Shown here: one piece after another, positions 49,910 to 59,667 of the stretch
How positions within the stretch are numbered: position 1 is the first letter of the stretch
Layout of the letters: each line of letters starts with the position of its first letter
Source: DATKZH01 sp964475955
GTDB taxonomy: Bacteria; Planctomycetota; Planctomycetia; Pirellulales; Thermoguttaceae
Direction: 5' to 3'
Length of the DNA stretch: 64,000 bases
Assembly: GCA_964475955.1 (NCBI GenBank)
Contig: CAYYZY010000005.1
Coordinates: 22,301 to 86,300, forward strand
Position numbers and translations under genes: made by a program
Notes under the pieces: model-generated
What the model was told of the DNA's origin: nothing
Database searches by the model: none
What the model saw: only the letters and a program-made list of their open reading frames with translations

Positions 49910-51358
49910 ATGAATCATCGGTCGTTCCGCTCGACGCATCTGCTGGGAATCACGCTGGCGGGAACGGCTGGGCTGCTGGCCGCAGGCATGCCCGATGGGG
50001 GCGCCGTCGTGGCCGCCGAGCCGAGGGAGTCGCTCGCCCCCCGAACCGCGCTGGACGACTACGTCGCCCGGCCCGATCCCCACTACGCGTGGAGCGTGGT
50101 CAAAGAGGTCCGCGGCGAGGGATTCACAAGCTACGTGCTCGACATGAAATCGCAGGCCTGGCGCACCGAGGAAGAGGTCGATCGCACGGTGTGGCAGCAC
50201 TGGCTGGTGGTCGTCAAACCCGACCGGGTGGCGTTCGACACGGGTTTCCTGATGATCGGCGGCGGCTCGAACGACCGTCGCCCGCCGGACGGGCCCGACG
50301 AGCTGCTCGTCAAGATCGCCCTGGCCTCGCGCTCCGTCGTCGCCGAACTGAAGATGGTGCCCAACCAGCCGCTCGTCTTCCACGACGACGGGCGCAAACG
50401 CAAGGAGGACGACCTGGTCGCCTACACGTGGGACCAGTTCCTCAAGACGGGCGATCCCACCTGGCCGGCCCGAAACCCGATGGTCAAAAGCGCCGTGCGG
50501 GCGATGGACACGGTCCAGGCCTTGATGGCCGGCGAGCGGGGCGGCAAGATCGACGTCGAGCAGTTCGTCGTGGCCGGCGGGTCGAAGCGGGGCTGGACCA
50601 CCTGGCTCACCGGCGCGGTCGACGACCGCGTGGTGGCCATCGTGCCGATCGTGATCGACGTGCTCAACGTCGACGCGTCGATCCGCCACCACTACGCCGC
50701 CTACGGATTCTGGGCGCCCGCCCTCAACGACTACGACCACCACGACGTCCTCGCGCGACTCAACGATCCCCAGCTCGAAGACCTCTACCGGCTCGTCGAT
50801 CCGATCTCCTACCGCCACCGGCTGACCATGCCCAAGTACCTGGTCAACGCCACCGGCGACGAGTTCTTCCTGCCCGACTCGTCGCAGTTCTACTTCGACC
50901 GGCTTCAGGGCGAGAAGCACCTGCGCTACGTCCCCAACGCCAACCACTCGCTCGACGGGTCCGACGCCGCCGAAACGATCGTCGCCTTCTACCGCACGAT
51001 CCTCACCGGCACGCCCCGGCCCCGCTACTCGTGGCGCTTCGCCGACGACGGGTCGATCCGCGTCCGCTGCGTGGACCAACCGGCCGAGGTGCGCCTCTGG
51101 CAGGCGACCAACCCCAAGGCCCGCGACTTCCGCGTCGAAAGCCTGGGCCGAAAATACACGTCGACGCGGCTTGAGGACACGGGCGACGGGCGCTACGTCG
51201 GCCGGGTCGAGGAGCCGGCCGAGGGCTGGACGGCCTACTTCGTCGAGCTGACCTACCGGGTCGGCGAGTTGCCGCTGAAGTTCACCAGCGGCGTGCGCGT
51301 CGTCCCCGATACGCTCCCCTTCGCCGACAAGGTCGGCCTCGAGCCGGCCGGCCAGTAG
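49910..51358 (+). CDS. PhoPQ-activated pathogenicity-related (PqaA-like) family protein
   Basis: The 482-residue product has a signal peptide (LLGITLAGTAGLLAAGMPDG). The family's alpha/beta-hydrolase-like motifs are present: VVKPDRVAFDTGFLMIGGGS, PLVFHDDGRKRKEDDLVAYT, FVVAGGSKRGWTTWLTGAVD with the Ser in the nucleophile-elbow position, VPIVIDVLNVD, and NATGDEFFLPDSSQFYFD. Planctomycetes have several such secreted proteins of unknown activity. The name comes from a Salmonella PhoPQ-regulated gene and says nothing about virulence here. The gene is monocistronic. Confidence 0.88.
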   Translation: MNHRSFRSTHLLGITLAGTAGLLAAGMPDGGAVVAAEPRESLAPRTALDDYVARPDPHYAWSVVKEVRGEGFTSYVLDMKSQAWRTEEEVDRTVWQHWLVVVKPDRVAFDTGFLMIGGGSNDRRPPDGPDELLVKIALASRSVVAELKMVPNQPLVFHDDGRKRKEDDLVAYTWDQFLKTGDPTWPARNPMVKSAVRAMDTVQALMAGERGGKIDVEQFVVAGGSKRGWTTWLTGAVDDRVVAIVPIVIDVLNVDASIRHHYAAYGFWAPALNDYDHHDVLARLNDPQLEDLYRLVDPISYRHRLTMPKYLVNATGDEFFLPDSSQFYFDRLQGEKHLRYVPNANHSLDGSDAAETIVAFYRTILTGTPRPRYSWRFADDGSIRVRCVDQPAEVRLWQATNPKARDFRVESLGRKYTSTRLEDTGDGRYVGRVEEPAEGWTAYFVELTYRVGELPLKFTSGVRVVPDTLPFADKVGLEPAGQ

Positions 51359-51470
51359 CCCTCCGATCTTGCAGTCCGATGGAGGATCCTCGCGTCCGCG
51401 GCTTCGGCGACCATCGCTTTTCGTTCCGCGGGAAGACGGCCGATCGCCCGGCAAACAAGGGAGATCACCC

Positions 51471-52817
51471 ATGACAAGGCCCTGGCGCGTGCTGACGGCG
51501 CTCGTTTCCCTGGTGTTGGTCCTAGCGGTCGCCGGGCCTTGGGCCCGAGGGGCCGAACTCCGCGTCGGAGCGGCCGCCACCGAGTTGGCGGCCGACGACG
51601 CCATGGTCATCGCCGGGGGCATCCACCCTCGGCACGTCAAAGGGCAGGAAGGCGAGCTCCGCGCCGTCGCCGTGGTGCTCGAGAAACCCGCCGGCGCGAA
51701 GCTGGCCCTGGTGGCCTGCGACGTGCTCATGATGACCCGCGACCAGTTGGACCCGGTCGTCGAACGGATCGAGAAGACCTGCGGCATCCCGGCCGCCCAC
51801 GTGATGATCCATTGCACGCACACGCACCATGCCCCGAGCACGTGCCGCGTGCACGGCTACCCCTGCGAGGAAGAGTTCTGCACGACGGTCCGCGAAGCGA
51901 TCGTGCGCGCGGTCGCGGAGGCCAACGCCCGGCTGGCCGACGCGGCCTTCTTCTTCCACGAGGGCGAGGAGAAGACGGTGGGCCAAAACAGCCGGATGCT
52001 GTTGGCCGACGGAAAGATCTACTGGACCGGCCCGCGCGACGACGCCGTGGGCCCCACCGGCCCGTTCGATCCGGAACTGCCCGTGCTGGCCTTTCGCAAC
52101 CCGGCGGGCGACCTGGAAGCGCTTCTGTTCAACCACTCGACGCACACCATCGGCGCGCTTTCGGGCAACGTGCGCTCGCCGGGCTTTTACGGCATGGCGG
52201 CCCAGCGTCTGGAGGCGGAGTTGGGCGGCACGGTCGCCTTTCTGGAAGGGGCTTCCGGGTCGACGCACCGGCTCGACGTCGCGCCCCCCGAGGCGGCCCG
52301 GCGCATCGAGCAAGCCGTGCTCGACGCGCTGGCCGGGGCCGAGCGGCACCCGGTCGACCGGCTCGCCGCCCTCAAGCGGCCCTTCACGTTCAAGGTCCGC
52401 ACGTTCGACGAGGAGGCCGAAGACCGGGCCGTCTCGGAGTATTGCCGGAAGCGGACCGGGCGGAGCGCCGACTCGATCGTCGCCGTGTTCCGCGAGATGC
52501 GCAAGCGCCTGGCGCCCCAGCAGGGCCAGGAGGGAACCACTTGGCTCCAGGTGATGCGCATCGGCGACGTGGCCCTGGTCGGCGTGCCTGCGGAGTTTTT
52601 CACCCAACTCGGCGTCGACCTCAAGCGCCGCTCGCCGCTGGCCGCCACGTACGTGGCCGAGCTGTCGAACGACTGGATCGGCTACCTGCCCGACCGCGAG
52701 GCCCACCGGCGGGGCGGTTACCAGGTCTGGACCGGCCTGCACAGCTACGCCGAGCCGGGGACCGGCGAGCGCATGGTCGACCAGGCCGTGTCGATGATCG
52801 AGGAGCTGGCCCCGTAA
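51471..52817 (+). CDS. Secreted neutral-ceramidase-like hydrolase
   Basis: The ATG at 51471 follows AAGGGAGA and opens a signal peptide (VLTALVSLVLVLAVAGPWARG). The 448-residue product resembles neutral/alkaline ceramidase-like proteins of planctomycetes: ELRVGAAATELAADDAM, ALVACDVLMMTRDQLDPVVE, HVMIHCTHTHHAPST (His pair for Zn), LFNHSTHTIGALSGN, AFLEGASGSTH, and TYVAELSNDWIGYLPDREAH. Real ceramidases cut the N-acyl bond of ceramides; members here are shorter and their substrate is unproven. A hairpin-like ttcgttccgcgg remnant precedes it. Confidence 0.82.
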   Translation: MTRPWRVLTALVSLVLVLAVAGPWARGAELRVGAAATELAADDAMVIAGGIHPRHVKGQEGELRAVAVVLEKPAGAKLALVACDVLMMTRDQLDPVVERIEKTCGIPAAHVMIHCTHTHHAPSTCRVHGYPCEEEFCTTVREAIVRAVAEANARLADAAFFFHEGEEKTVGQNSRMLLADGKIYWTGPRDDAVGPTGPFDPELPVLAFRNPAGDLEALLFNHSTHTIGALSGNVRSPGFYGMAAQRLEAELGGTVAFLEGASGSTHRLDVAPPEAARRIEQAVLDALAGAERHPVDRLAALKRPFTFKVRTFDEEAEDRAVSEYCRKRTGRSADSIVAVFREMRKRLAPQQGQEGTTWLQVMRIGDVALVGVPAEFFTQLGVDLKRRSPLAATYVAELSNDWIGYLPDREAHRRGGYQVWTGLHSYAEPGTGERMVDQAVSMIEELAP

Positions 52818-53451
52818 GGGCCGTGGGATCGCGTCCCGGGTTCTTTGCTGCCAAGTCCCCATCCGTAGGGTGCCCGCCCCGAGAAGATCGCCTCGGCCGC
52901 TTCGCCCGAGACGGCCCGGGAGCGAAAAAGTTGCGCCGCCCCACGCCGCGCGCAAATCCGCCTTGCGACACGGCGCAAACCGGGTATGCTGCAAGAGTTA
53001 GGCCCGCTCCGAGCCGGCCAGAACGGCGAAAATCGCGTGCAACAATTATCCCGACGGATCGCCCTAAACCTTTGTCCCGCAAGCACTTACATCGTGGACC
53101 ATTTTTTGGACAGCGGATTTTCAAAAAATCGATTTCGCGTAAGCCCCGTCCACATCAGGGGTTACGCTTCCGAAGCCGCCCGCCGGGGGGGCGGATTTGC
53201 CGGATCTACCGTGGGGCCAGGTGGCCGCCGGGGGTGCGCCATTCCCACACAAACCCCACCTCTCTTCCACCCAAACCCGATGTCTTACCCCCTCGAACCC
53301 CACGTCTTATCCACCCACGGTAACTGACGGGCCCTGTGCCCCCCGCCGGCGGCAAAATCGCCCCCGACGCGCAAAGTCGGCGCGTGCAAAAAGCCCCCTG
53401 TAGGCCCGATCGTGATCGGCCACCGACGAGCTTGCCGGATCCCGATCCGGC
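52818..53451. other. 630-bp intergenic region with a low-GC core and hairpin
   Basis: No plausible gene is seen. Between about 53035 and 53136 the DNA becomes much richer in A and T (ccattttttggacagcgg and ttttcaaaaaatcg text), then a bulged inverted repeat cgtaagcccc/ggggttacg follows (53138-53166). It lies between the convergent ends of the ceramidase-like and methyltransferase genes. Confidence 0.6.
53138..53166. repeat. cgtaagcccc/ggggttacg inverted repeat
   Basis: Arms of nine paired bases with one bulge enclose a ten-base loop. It follows an AT-rich stretch and could be a bidirectional terminator for the two convergent genes or one more member of the local palindrome population. Confidence 0.45.
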
Positions 53452-54129
53452 CTACCCCGCTCGCCCGGTCGGACCGTGGGATCCGCCGCGTCGCTCGGCC
53501 GCCTTCTTCTTCTCCTTCTTCAGCGGGGTGGTCCAGAGGTAGATCTTGAAGCTCCGCTTCAAGTCGCCGTCGTCGAGCTTGAGCCGGACGATCCGGTCGG
53601 GCACGACGCCGCGCATGTCGAACGCGTGGGAGACGATCCGCGAGCCCGGCTTGAGCTTCTCCAACTGGGGGATCAGCTTCACATTGAGGCTGGGCAACAG
53701 GTAGAGCGTGACCACGTCGGCCTTGCTCAGGTCGAGCTTGAAGATGTCCTCCTGCTTGATCTCGACCAGGTGCCCGACCTGGTTCTCGGCCACGTTCTCC
53801 TTCGATTCGCGGATCCGTTCCGCGTCGACGTCGAAGCCGACGGCCCGGCAGCCGTACTTCCTGGCCGCCGTCACCACGATGCGCCCGTCGCCGCAGCCCA
53901 GGTCGTAGACCAGGTCGTCCTTGGTGACGTTGGCCAGCTTGAGCATCGCCTCCACCACCTCCTGGGGCGTGGGGACGAAGATCACGTCGGGCTCGCGCGA
54001 CGGCTTCTCGGCCGCCTTCCCGTCGATGGCCGCCTTCGCCTCGGCGGCCGGCGGCTCGCCGGCGACCGGCCGTGCGCAGGTCAACGCCCAACACGCAAAA
54101 ACCAGCGTAGCCGGAAGGATGCGGTACAT
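53452..54129 (-). CDS. Exported SAM-dependent methyltransferase-like protein
   Basis: The 225-residue protein starts with a signal-like stretch (ILPATLVFACWALTCARPVAG) and a charged linker. The class I methyltransferase fold then begins: VPTPQEVVEAMLKLANVTKD, LVYDLGCGDGRIVVTAARKY (motif I, GxGxG-like), AVGFDVDAERIRESKENV (acidic SAM ligand), VVTLYLLPSLNVKLIPQLEK. A methyltransferase outside the cytoplasm would lack SAM, so either the leader is a membrane anchor facing inward or the domain has another use. Such leader-bearing versions are frequent in planctomycetes. The tail is lysine/arginine-rich (KKEKKKAAERRGG). Confidence 0.8.
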   Translation of the reverse strand: MYRILPATLVFACWALTCARPVAGEPPAAEAKAAIDGKAAEKPSREPDVIFVPTPQEVVEAMLKLANVTKDDLVYDLGCGDGRIVVTAARKYGCRAVGFDVDAERIRESKENVAENQVGHLVEIKQEDIFKLDLSKADVVTLYLLPSLNVKLIPQLEKLKPGSRIVSHAFDMRGVVPDRIVRLKLDDGDLKRSFKIYLWTTPLKKEKKKAAERRGGSHGPTGRAG

Positions 54130-54268
54130 CGGCGCTTCTCCTCGTGGCAGGGATTGCCGCGTCGTCGGCCACCGACGTTCAGTTCGCCGCGCGAGCCGAC
54201 GACGACGAACTGAGTATGAACCGCGGCAGCCGCAGTTTCAAGCGGTCTCGCGCGCCGCCCCGGGCGCT

Positions 54269-55825
54269 TCACCCGCGAAGGATGACCCGGGCCGCGTTGC
54301 GCCCGCAGGCCCCGATCACGCCGCCGCCGGGGTGCGTCGCCGCGCCGCAGAGGTACAGCCCCCGGATCGGCGTGCGGTAGTCGGAGCGCATCGGGCCGAG
54401 CTGATCCAGTCCCATCGCCCCCTGCATGATGTTCCCGCCCGTGAGCCCGTAGATCCGCTCCATGTCGGGCGGAGTGAGCAACTGGCGGTGGAGGATGCGG
54501 TCCTTCACGTTGGGGGCGTACCGGGCGAGGAGGTCGACGCACCGGTCGGCGAACGCGTCGCGCCGGTCGTCCCACGTGCCCTCGGCCAGGTCGTAGGGGG
54601 CGTACTGCACGAAGATCGACGCCACGTGCTTGCCCGGCGGGGCCAGCGTGTCGTCGAGAATCGAGGGGACGGTCAGCTCCAGGACCGGCTCCCGGCTCGG
54701 GTGGCCGTACTTCGCGTCGTCGAACGCCCGCTCGATGAACTCCATGGTGGGCGCCAGGTGCGTGGTCCCGCGCAGGGCCCGTTGCGGGTCGACCGGGCCG
54801 GTGTCGAAATCGGGCAGCCCGTCCAACGCCAGGTTCAGCTTCGCGCTGGCCGAGGCGTAGTCGATGTTGCGCACCCGGTCGACGAACTCGGGCGGCAGGT
54901 GTTCGGCGCCGAGGAGTTTGAGGAAGGTGACGTGGGCGTCGACGCTCGATGCGACCGCCGCGGCCGGGATTTCGGAGCCGTCGGCCAGCACCACGCCGGT
55001 CGCCGCGCCGCGGTCGACGCGGACGCCGGCCACCTCCGCCTCGCGGCGGATTTCCACGCCGGAAGCGCGGCAGGCGCCGTCCAAGGCGTCGGCCAGGCCG
55101 CCCATCCCGCCGCGCACGTACCCCCACACGCCGCGCCGGCCGCCGACCTGGCCCATCACGTGGTGCAGCAGGACGTAGGCGCTGCCGGGCGACGAGGGGG
55201 CGGCGAAGGCGCCGATGATCGCGTCGGTGGCCAGCGTGGCCTTGAGCACGTCGGACTCGAACCACCGATCGAGGATTCGCGTGGCCGAGGTGGTCATCAT
55301 CTCCACGGCCTGGCGCAGGTGCCCGCCCAGCCGCGTCATCGCCCGGCGGTAACGCCACCACGCTCCCAGGTCCCTTAGCCGCGGGGGAAGCTTCGGCGAT
55401 CGGGCCGCCATGAGCGGTTCGATCGCTTCGGCCAGCCGGGTGAGCATCGCGTCGTACTTGGGGTAGGCCGCGGCGTCGCGCGCCGAGAACTTGGCGATCT
55501 CGCGGTGGTTCGACTCGTCGTCGTGGCCCAGAAGCAGCGAGCGGCCGTCTTCAAGCGGCGTAAACGACGATGGATCGCGCGGGAGGATCTCCAGCCCGTG
55601 CTCCCGCAATCGCAACTCCCGCAGGATGTCGGGCAGGAAGAGGCTGATCACGTAGGCCGCAGGCGAGGCGTGGAAGCCGGGCCAAAGCTCCTCGGTCGAC
55701 GTGCAGCCGCCGAGCACGTGCCGCCGCTCCAGCACGCATACGCGCTTCCCCGCCCGCGCGAGGTAGGCCGCGGCCACCAGCCCGTTGTGCCCGGCTCCGA
55801 TGACGATGCAATCGTACTCCGGCAT
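54269..55825 (-). CDS. FAD-dependent oxidoreductase, phytoene-desaturase-like (CrtI/PYROXD2 family)
   Basis: The ATG at 55825 (MPEYDCIVIGAGHNGLVAAA) follows GAGGGGAATCG. Residues 6-30 form the FAD dinucleotide fold. ERRHVLGGCTSTEELWPGF, GYVRGGMGGLADALDGACRA and the C-terminal GLYLCGAATHPGGGVIGACG are the flavin and substrate motifs shared by CrtI-type desaturases and PYROXD2. The length, 518 residues, fits. No phytoene synthase or other carotenoid gene is near, so a desaturase role is only possible; many planctomycete homologues have unknown substrates. It is 139 bases upstream of the methyltransferase-like gene in the same direction. Confidence 0.85.
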   Translation of the reverse strand: MPEYDCIVIGAGHNGLVAAAYLARAGKRVCVLERRHVLGGCTSTEELWPGFHASPAAYVISLFLPDILRELRLREHGLEILPRDPSSFTPLEDGRSLLLGHDDESNHREIAKFSARDAAAYPKYDAMLTRLAEAIEPLMAARSPKLPPRLRDLGAWWRYRRAMTRLGGHLRQAVEMMTTSATRILDRWFESDVLKATLATDAIIGAFAAPSSPGSAYVLLHHVMGQVGGRRGVWGYVRGGMGGLADALDGACRASGVEIRREAEVAGVRVDRGAATGVVLADGSEIPAAAVASSVDAHVTFLKLLGAEHLPPEFVDRVRNIDYASASAKLNLALDGLPDFDTGPVDPQRALRGTTHLAPTMEFIERAFDDAKYGHPSREPVLELTVPSILDDTLAPPGKHVASIFVQYAPYDLAEGTWDDRRDAFADRCVDLLARYAPNVKDRILHRQLLTPPDMERIYGLTGGNIMQGAMGLDQLGPMRSDYRTPIRGLYLCGAATHPGGGVIGACGRNAARVILRG

Positions 55826-56330
55826 AGGCGATTCCCCTCTCAGGTTAGCGCGGATTACCTGGACGACGTTGGTCGTGACCGCCTTCATGCCGTCGTAAGC
55901 CGTCCCGGCTGTCGGGGCCGGTGAAACGGGTCACTACGAGCGCGTACGAGTAATCCGGGTTCGGGGGAGCGTGAGTCCGCCCCCCGATTGTAAGCGGTCG
56001 ACGCGTCTTGGGCAGCCGTTTTCCTCGACTTGCGGCCTGGCACCAAGACCTCGCGTCCACGGAGCACGACGAGCTGGGCGTCCGAGGCCCGATGAATCGG
56101 GTCGCTCCGCGCAAGGCCCCCGCCATTCGGTGCTTGAGTGGAGGCGACGATTTGCCGCGCTCGCCACCCAAAAGGGTGGGCTCGTGCCGCAAGGGGCTTG
56201 CCCAAGGCGGCGAAATCGGGAATCGCGCAGGATATCCCTGGAAGTTTTTGAGCGATTCAGTGAAAATATACGCTGGGGAGGAGAGGTTCGGCACATCGCG
56301 TCCGGCTCTGAGGACATAAGGAGACGTCTT

Positions 56331-57416
56331 ATGAAATGCACCAAGCGAACAGGCTTTACGCTCGTCGAGCTGCTGGTGGTGATCACCATCATCGGCATGC
56401 TCATGGCCCTACTGCTCCCCGCGGTCCAGGCCGCCCGGGAAACGGCCCGCCGGGCCACGTGTTTGAACAGCGAGAAGCAACTTACGCTGGCCAGCCTGAA
56501 TTACGAGTCGCGCCGCGAGCATTTTCCGGGCTACATGAACTACATCTGCCAGGACCGTGACGGGAACTCGGTATACGGCAGTTGGGTCGTCACTCTCTTG
56601 CCCGACTTGGAAATGAACCAGTTGTGGAACCTGTGGAACGACCCGGCGAAGACGATTGACCAGCGCCGGAACAACTACATCAACTGGGATCTGCTCACGT
56701 GCCCGAGCGACCCGCGCGACGCCACGGGTGCCCAAAGGCCCGCCTTGGCCTATGCGGTCAATGCCGGCGTCCGGGACAGTCTGGACCAGACCCAAAACCA
56801 GCCCTTCGACGGAGTTGGCGCCGCGGGCGGCGTGTTCCACAATCACTCCTGGAACGCGCCGGACCTGACCCTCGGCGGTCGTCCCGTGGAGGTTTCGATC
56901 GACTATATCTCGTCCCACGACGGCACGTCGTACACCATGCTTCTGACCGAGAATCTGGACACGAAGACGTGGGCCACCGTCTACCCCTCCAGCATCGGCC
57001 CCGGCACGGGCGTTGTGTCCACCTCGGGCGCAGCCAGCGAGTTGGAACGAGACATGGCCGTCGTGTGGGACTGGAGATGGGAGCCCGACGATGGCGTCGA
57101 CCTCGTAGCCCGTTCACCCTTCCCCGATCCGCCCAACATCAACATGCGCATCGACGAGACGGGCGGATTCGAGCGTCCCTCGTCGCGTCACCCGGGCGGT
57201 GTCAACATGGCCTTTGGCGACGGCAATGCCCGATTCGTCTCCGAGATGATCGATTACCTGATTTACCAGCAACTGATGGCGCCTTGGGACGAGAAGGCGG
57301 GGAAGGCCACCGTCGCCCTGGGCGGCGGCGACGGCTCCGGCGCCTTGGACGGCTGTAGCGCCGCGCCGACCATCCCGAACCTGCGCACCAGCCTGTTCGA
57401 CCCCGGCGACATCTAA
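56331..57416 (+). CDS. DUF1559 pilin-like secreted protein (H-X9-DG family)
   Basis: The ATG follows AAGGAGACGTCTT. The type IV pilin-like N-terminus is complete: a short basic leader, the cleavage/methylation site TGFTLVELLVVI, then the hydrophobic helix up to LLLPAVQAARETARR. The rest is the DUF1559 fold, ending in the family's H-X9-DG motif (HPGGVNMAFGDGNARF). Large sets of these occur in planctomycetes and are thought to form pseudopilin-like structures, possibly for giant-molecule uptake. Length, 361 residues, is typical. The gene stands alone, and its leader overlaps no repeat. Confidence 0.95.
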   Translation: MKCTKRTGFTLVELLVVITIIGMLMALLLPAVQAARETARRATCLNSEKQLTLASLNYESRREHFPGYMNYICQDRDGNSVYGSWVVTLLPDLEMNQLWNLWNDPAKTIDQRRNNYINWDLLTCPSDPRDATGAQRPALAYAVNAGVRDSLDQTQNQPFDGVGAAGGVFHNHSWNAPDLTLGGRPVEVSIDYISSHDGTSYTMLLTENLDTKTWATVYPSSIGPGTGVVSTSGAASELERDMAVVWDWRWEPDDGVDLVARSPFPDPPNINMRIDETGGFERPSSRHPGGVNMAFGDGNARFVSEMIDYLIYQQLMAPWDEKAGKATVALGGGDGSGALDGCSAAPTIPNLRTSLFDPGDI

Positions 57417-57652
57417 GCCGCCACGCGGCGCCGTGCGCCGGTTCCCTCCGGCCATCCAAGCCCTCCGATCGCGGAACGCGGCCGGGGGGCTTTCGGCGTT
57501 TCTTGGGGATCGCCGCGGGCCGCCGCACGGGACGCGCGGAATCGCGCAGCACTCAGCGCTCGGCCCATCGCCGTGGGGCGCGTTTCCAACGTGCCTTCCA
57601 ATGCGCCCGGCACGATGCCGTCGTGCCCCACGCCGTCGCGGCTCGACCCCGG

Positions 57653-58045
57653 CTACTCCCAAACCGGCACGCCGAGCTCGGCGAGCCGGGCGGCCGCGTT
57701 GAGGAAGTGGGCCGTGATCCAGAAGACGGTCCAGGTCTCGGCGTAGCCGCCGCGCAGGGCCAGCACGTCGGCCACCTCGCCCCGCTGGGCGTAGTTCGTC
57801 TGCTGCGGCTGCTCGCCCTGGCTGCCGTAGGGGTCGATCAGTTGGCCACAACTGCGGTACATGACGATCGCTAGGTGCTGGAGGTCGGGCCGGTCGAGGA
57901 GTTGGCCCAGCCGGTAGACGTCCGGCGCCATCAGCACGCCGTAGGCGTCGATGTGCTGGTTCTGCGGCGAGACGACCGTCCACCCCCGCGTCTTGAAGCC
58001 GTGGTCGCGGAGCCGGCCCGGCGGCGCCGTCAATGCCTCGATTTC
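57653..58045 (-). pseudogene. 3' remnant of a planctomycete secreted protein
   Basis: Only the last 130 or so codons look genuine: LRDHGFKTRGWTVVSPQNQH, GVLMAPDVYRLGQLLDRPDL, LAIVMYRSCGQLIDPYGSQG, NYAQRGEVADVLALRGGYAE, ending AARLAELGVPVWE. Upstream on the minus strand the frame stays open but the composition turns random and no signal peptide or start precedes it. I read it as the cut-off C-terminal end of a larger secreted, possibly carbohydrate-related protein. It converges with the DUF1559 gene and is divergent from the first sulfatase. Confidence 0.5.
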
Positions 58046-58205
58046 CTTCCCCGGCCCCGGGCGCCATGGCCGCGGGGCACGCACCGCTTGCACGGCCGTG
58101 GGCCAGCGTCGAAGATAGGGTCCGGCGAAATGGGGGAATCTTCGAGAAACACCCCGATGGGGGGTGCCTGCATCCGGGCATTCATGCAACGGGAGGAAGC
58201 CTGTC

Positions 58206-59633
58206 ATGCGAGCCGTTCTGTGCGCAGCCGTGGTCTTGGGGGCCGTATCGTGCTTCGGGGCCGAGAAGCCGAACGTCGTGCTCATCGTGTCCGACGACCA
58301 GGGCTACAACGACCTGGGCGTTCTGGGCGATCACATCATCACGCCGAACCTCGATCGCCTCGCGCGCGAGGGCGTGCGGCTTACGGATTTCTACGTCGCC
58401 TGGCCCGCCTGCACGCCCAGCCGCGGCGCCTTCCTCACCGGGCGCTACCCGCAGCGGAACGGCATCTACGACATGATCCGCAACGAGGCTCCCGACTACG
58501 GCCACAAGTATTCGCCCGAGAACTACGCCGTCACCTGGGAGCGGATCGGCGGCATGGACACGCGCGAGATCCTGCTGCCCTGCATGCTCCGGAAGGCCGG
58601 CTACTACTGCGGCATCTTCGGCAAGTGGGACCTGGGCGTCCACCGCCGGTTCCTGCCGTTGCAGCGGGGGTGGGACGAGTTCTACGGGCTGGTCAACACG
58701 GGCATCGACTACTACACGCACGAGCGCTACGGCGTGCCGTCGATGTACCGCGACAACGAGCCGACGACCGAGGACAAGGGCACCTACTGCACCTACCTCT
58801 TCCAGCGCGAGGCCGTGCGGTTCGTCAAGGAAAACAAGGACCGGCCGTTCTTCCTCTACCTGCCGTTCAACGCCCCCCACGGGGCCTCGAACCTCGATCC
58901 CAAGATCCGCGGCGCCGCCCAGGCGCCCGAGAAGTGGCGCGCGATGTATCCCGAACTGCACGCCGAGGAAGGGTACGTCGAAGGCCGGCGCTACGGCGAG
59001 CCGGCCACGGTGCCCAATCGGGCCCTGCGCAAGACGCACTACCTCGGCGCGGTCACGGCCATGGACGCGGCCATCGGCGACGTGCTCGACCTGTTGGACC
59101 AGTACCGATTGGCCGAGAACACGATCGTCATCTTCTTCGCCGACAACGGCGGCTCGGGCGGGGCCGACAATTCGCCGTTGCGCGCCGGCAAGGGCCGGGT
59201 GTTCGAAGGGGGCGTGCGCGTCTGCTGCCTGGTCCGCTACCCCAAGCGGATCGCGGCCGGCACGGTGAACCGCGAGTTCCTCACGTCGCTGGAGATCTTC
59301 CCCACGGTGCTCGAGCTGGCCGGCGTGGCCCCGCCGGAGGGCGTCGTGCTGGACGGCTTCGACATGATGCCCGTCCTCGCCGAAGGCAAGCCGTCGCCGC
59401 GCCGCGAGATGTACTGGAAGCGCCGCGCCAAGGAGGCCGCCCGGGTCGGCCACTGGAAGTGGGTCCGCAACGAGCGTGGCACGTTCCTGTTCGACCTTTC
59501 CAACGACCTAAGCGAGAAGCACAACCTCGTCGACAAGATGCCCGAAAAGGCCGCCGAGATGCAGTCCCACTTCGAGAACTGGCTCCAGCGCATGGACGAA
59601 GCCGAGCCGCGGGGTCCGTTTCGGGATTTTTGA
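58206..59633 (+). CDS. Secreted Cys-type sulfatase (family S1)
   Basis: The ATG at 58206 follows CGGGAGGAAG and opens a signal peptide (AVLCAAVVLGAVSCFGAEKP). The active-site signature C-T-P-S-R begins at residue 69 (ACTPSRGAFLTGRYPQRNG); this Cys would be turned into formylglycine by a maturase not in this window. Metal-binding VLIVSDDQGYNDLG and IFFADNGGSGGADNSPL, plus the FGKWDLGVH lysine motif, are present. Full length, 475 residues. It probably removes sulfate from polysaccharides such as those of algae. A second sulfatase lies 297 bases on. Confidence 0.93.
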   Translation: MRAVLCAAVVLGAVSCFGAEKPNVVLIVSDDQGYNDLGVLGDHIITPNLDRLAREGVRLTDFYVAWPACTPSRGAFLTGRYPQRNGIYDMIRNEAPDYGHKYSPENYAVTWERIGGMDTREILLPCMLRKAGYYCGIFGKWDLGVHRRFLPLQRGWDEFYGLVNTGIDYYTHERYGVPSMYRDNEPTTEDKGTYCTYLFQREAVRFVKENKDRPFFLYLPFNAPHGASNLDPKIRGAAQAPEKWRAMYPELHAEEGYVEGRRYGEPATVPNRALRKTHYLGAVTAMDAAIGDVLDLLDQYRLAENTIVIFFADNGGSGGADNSPLRAGKGRVFEGGVRVCCLVRYPKRIAAGTVNREFLTSLEIFPTVLELAGVAPPEGVVLDGFDMMPVLAEGKPSPRREMYWKRRAKEAARVGHWKWVRNERGTFLFDLSNDLSEKHNLVDKMPEKAAEMQSHFENWLQRMDEAEPRGPFRDF

Positions 59634-59667
59634 ACCGAATTCCGCGCGTGCGGAAGGGAGGTAGGGT

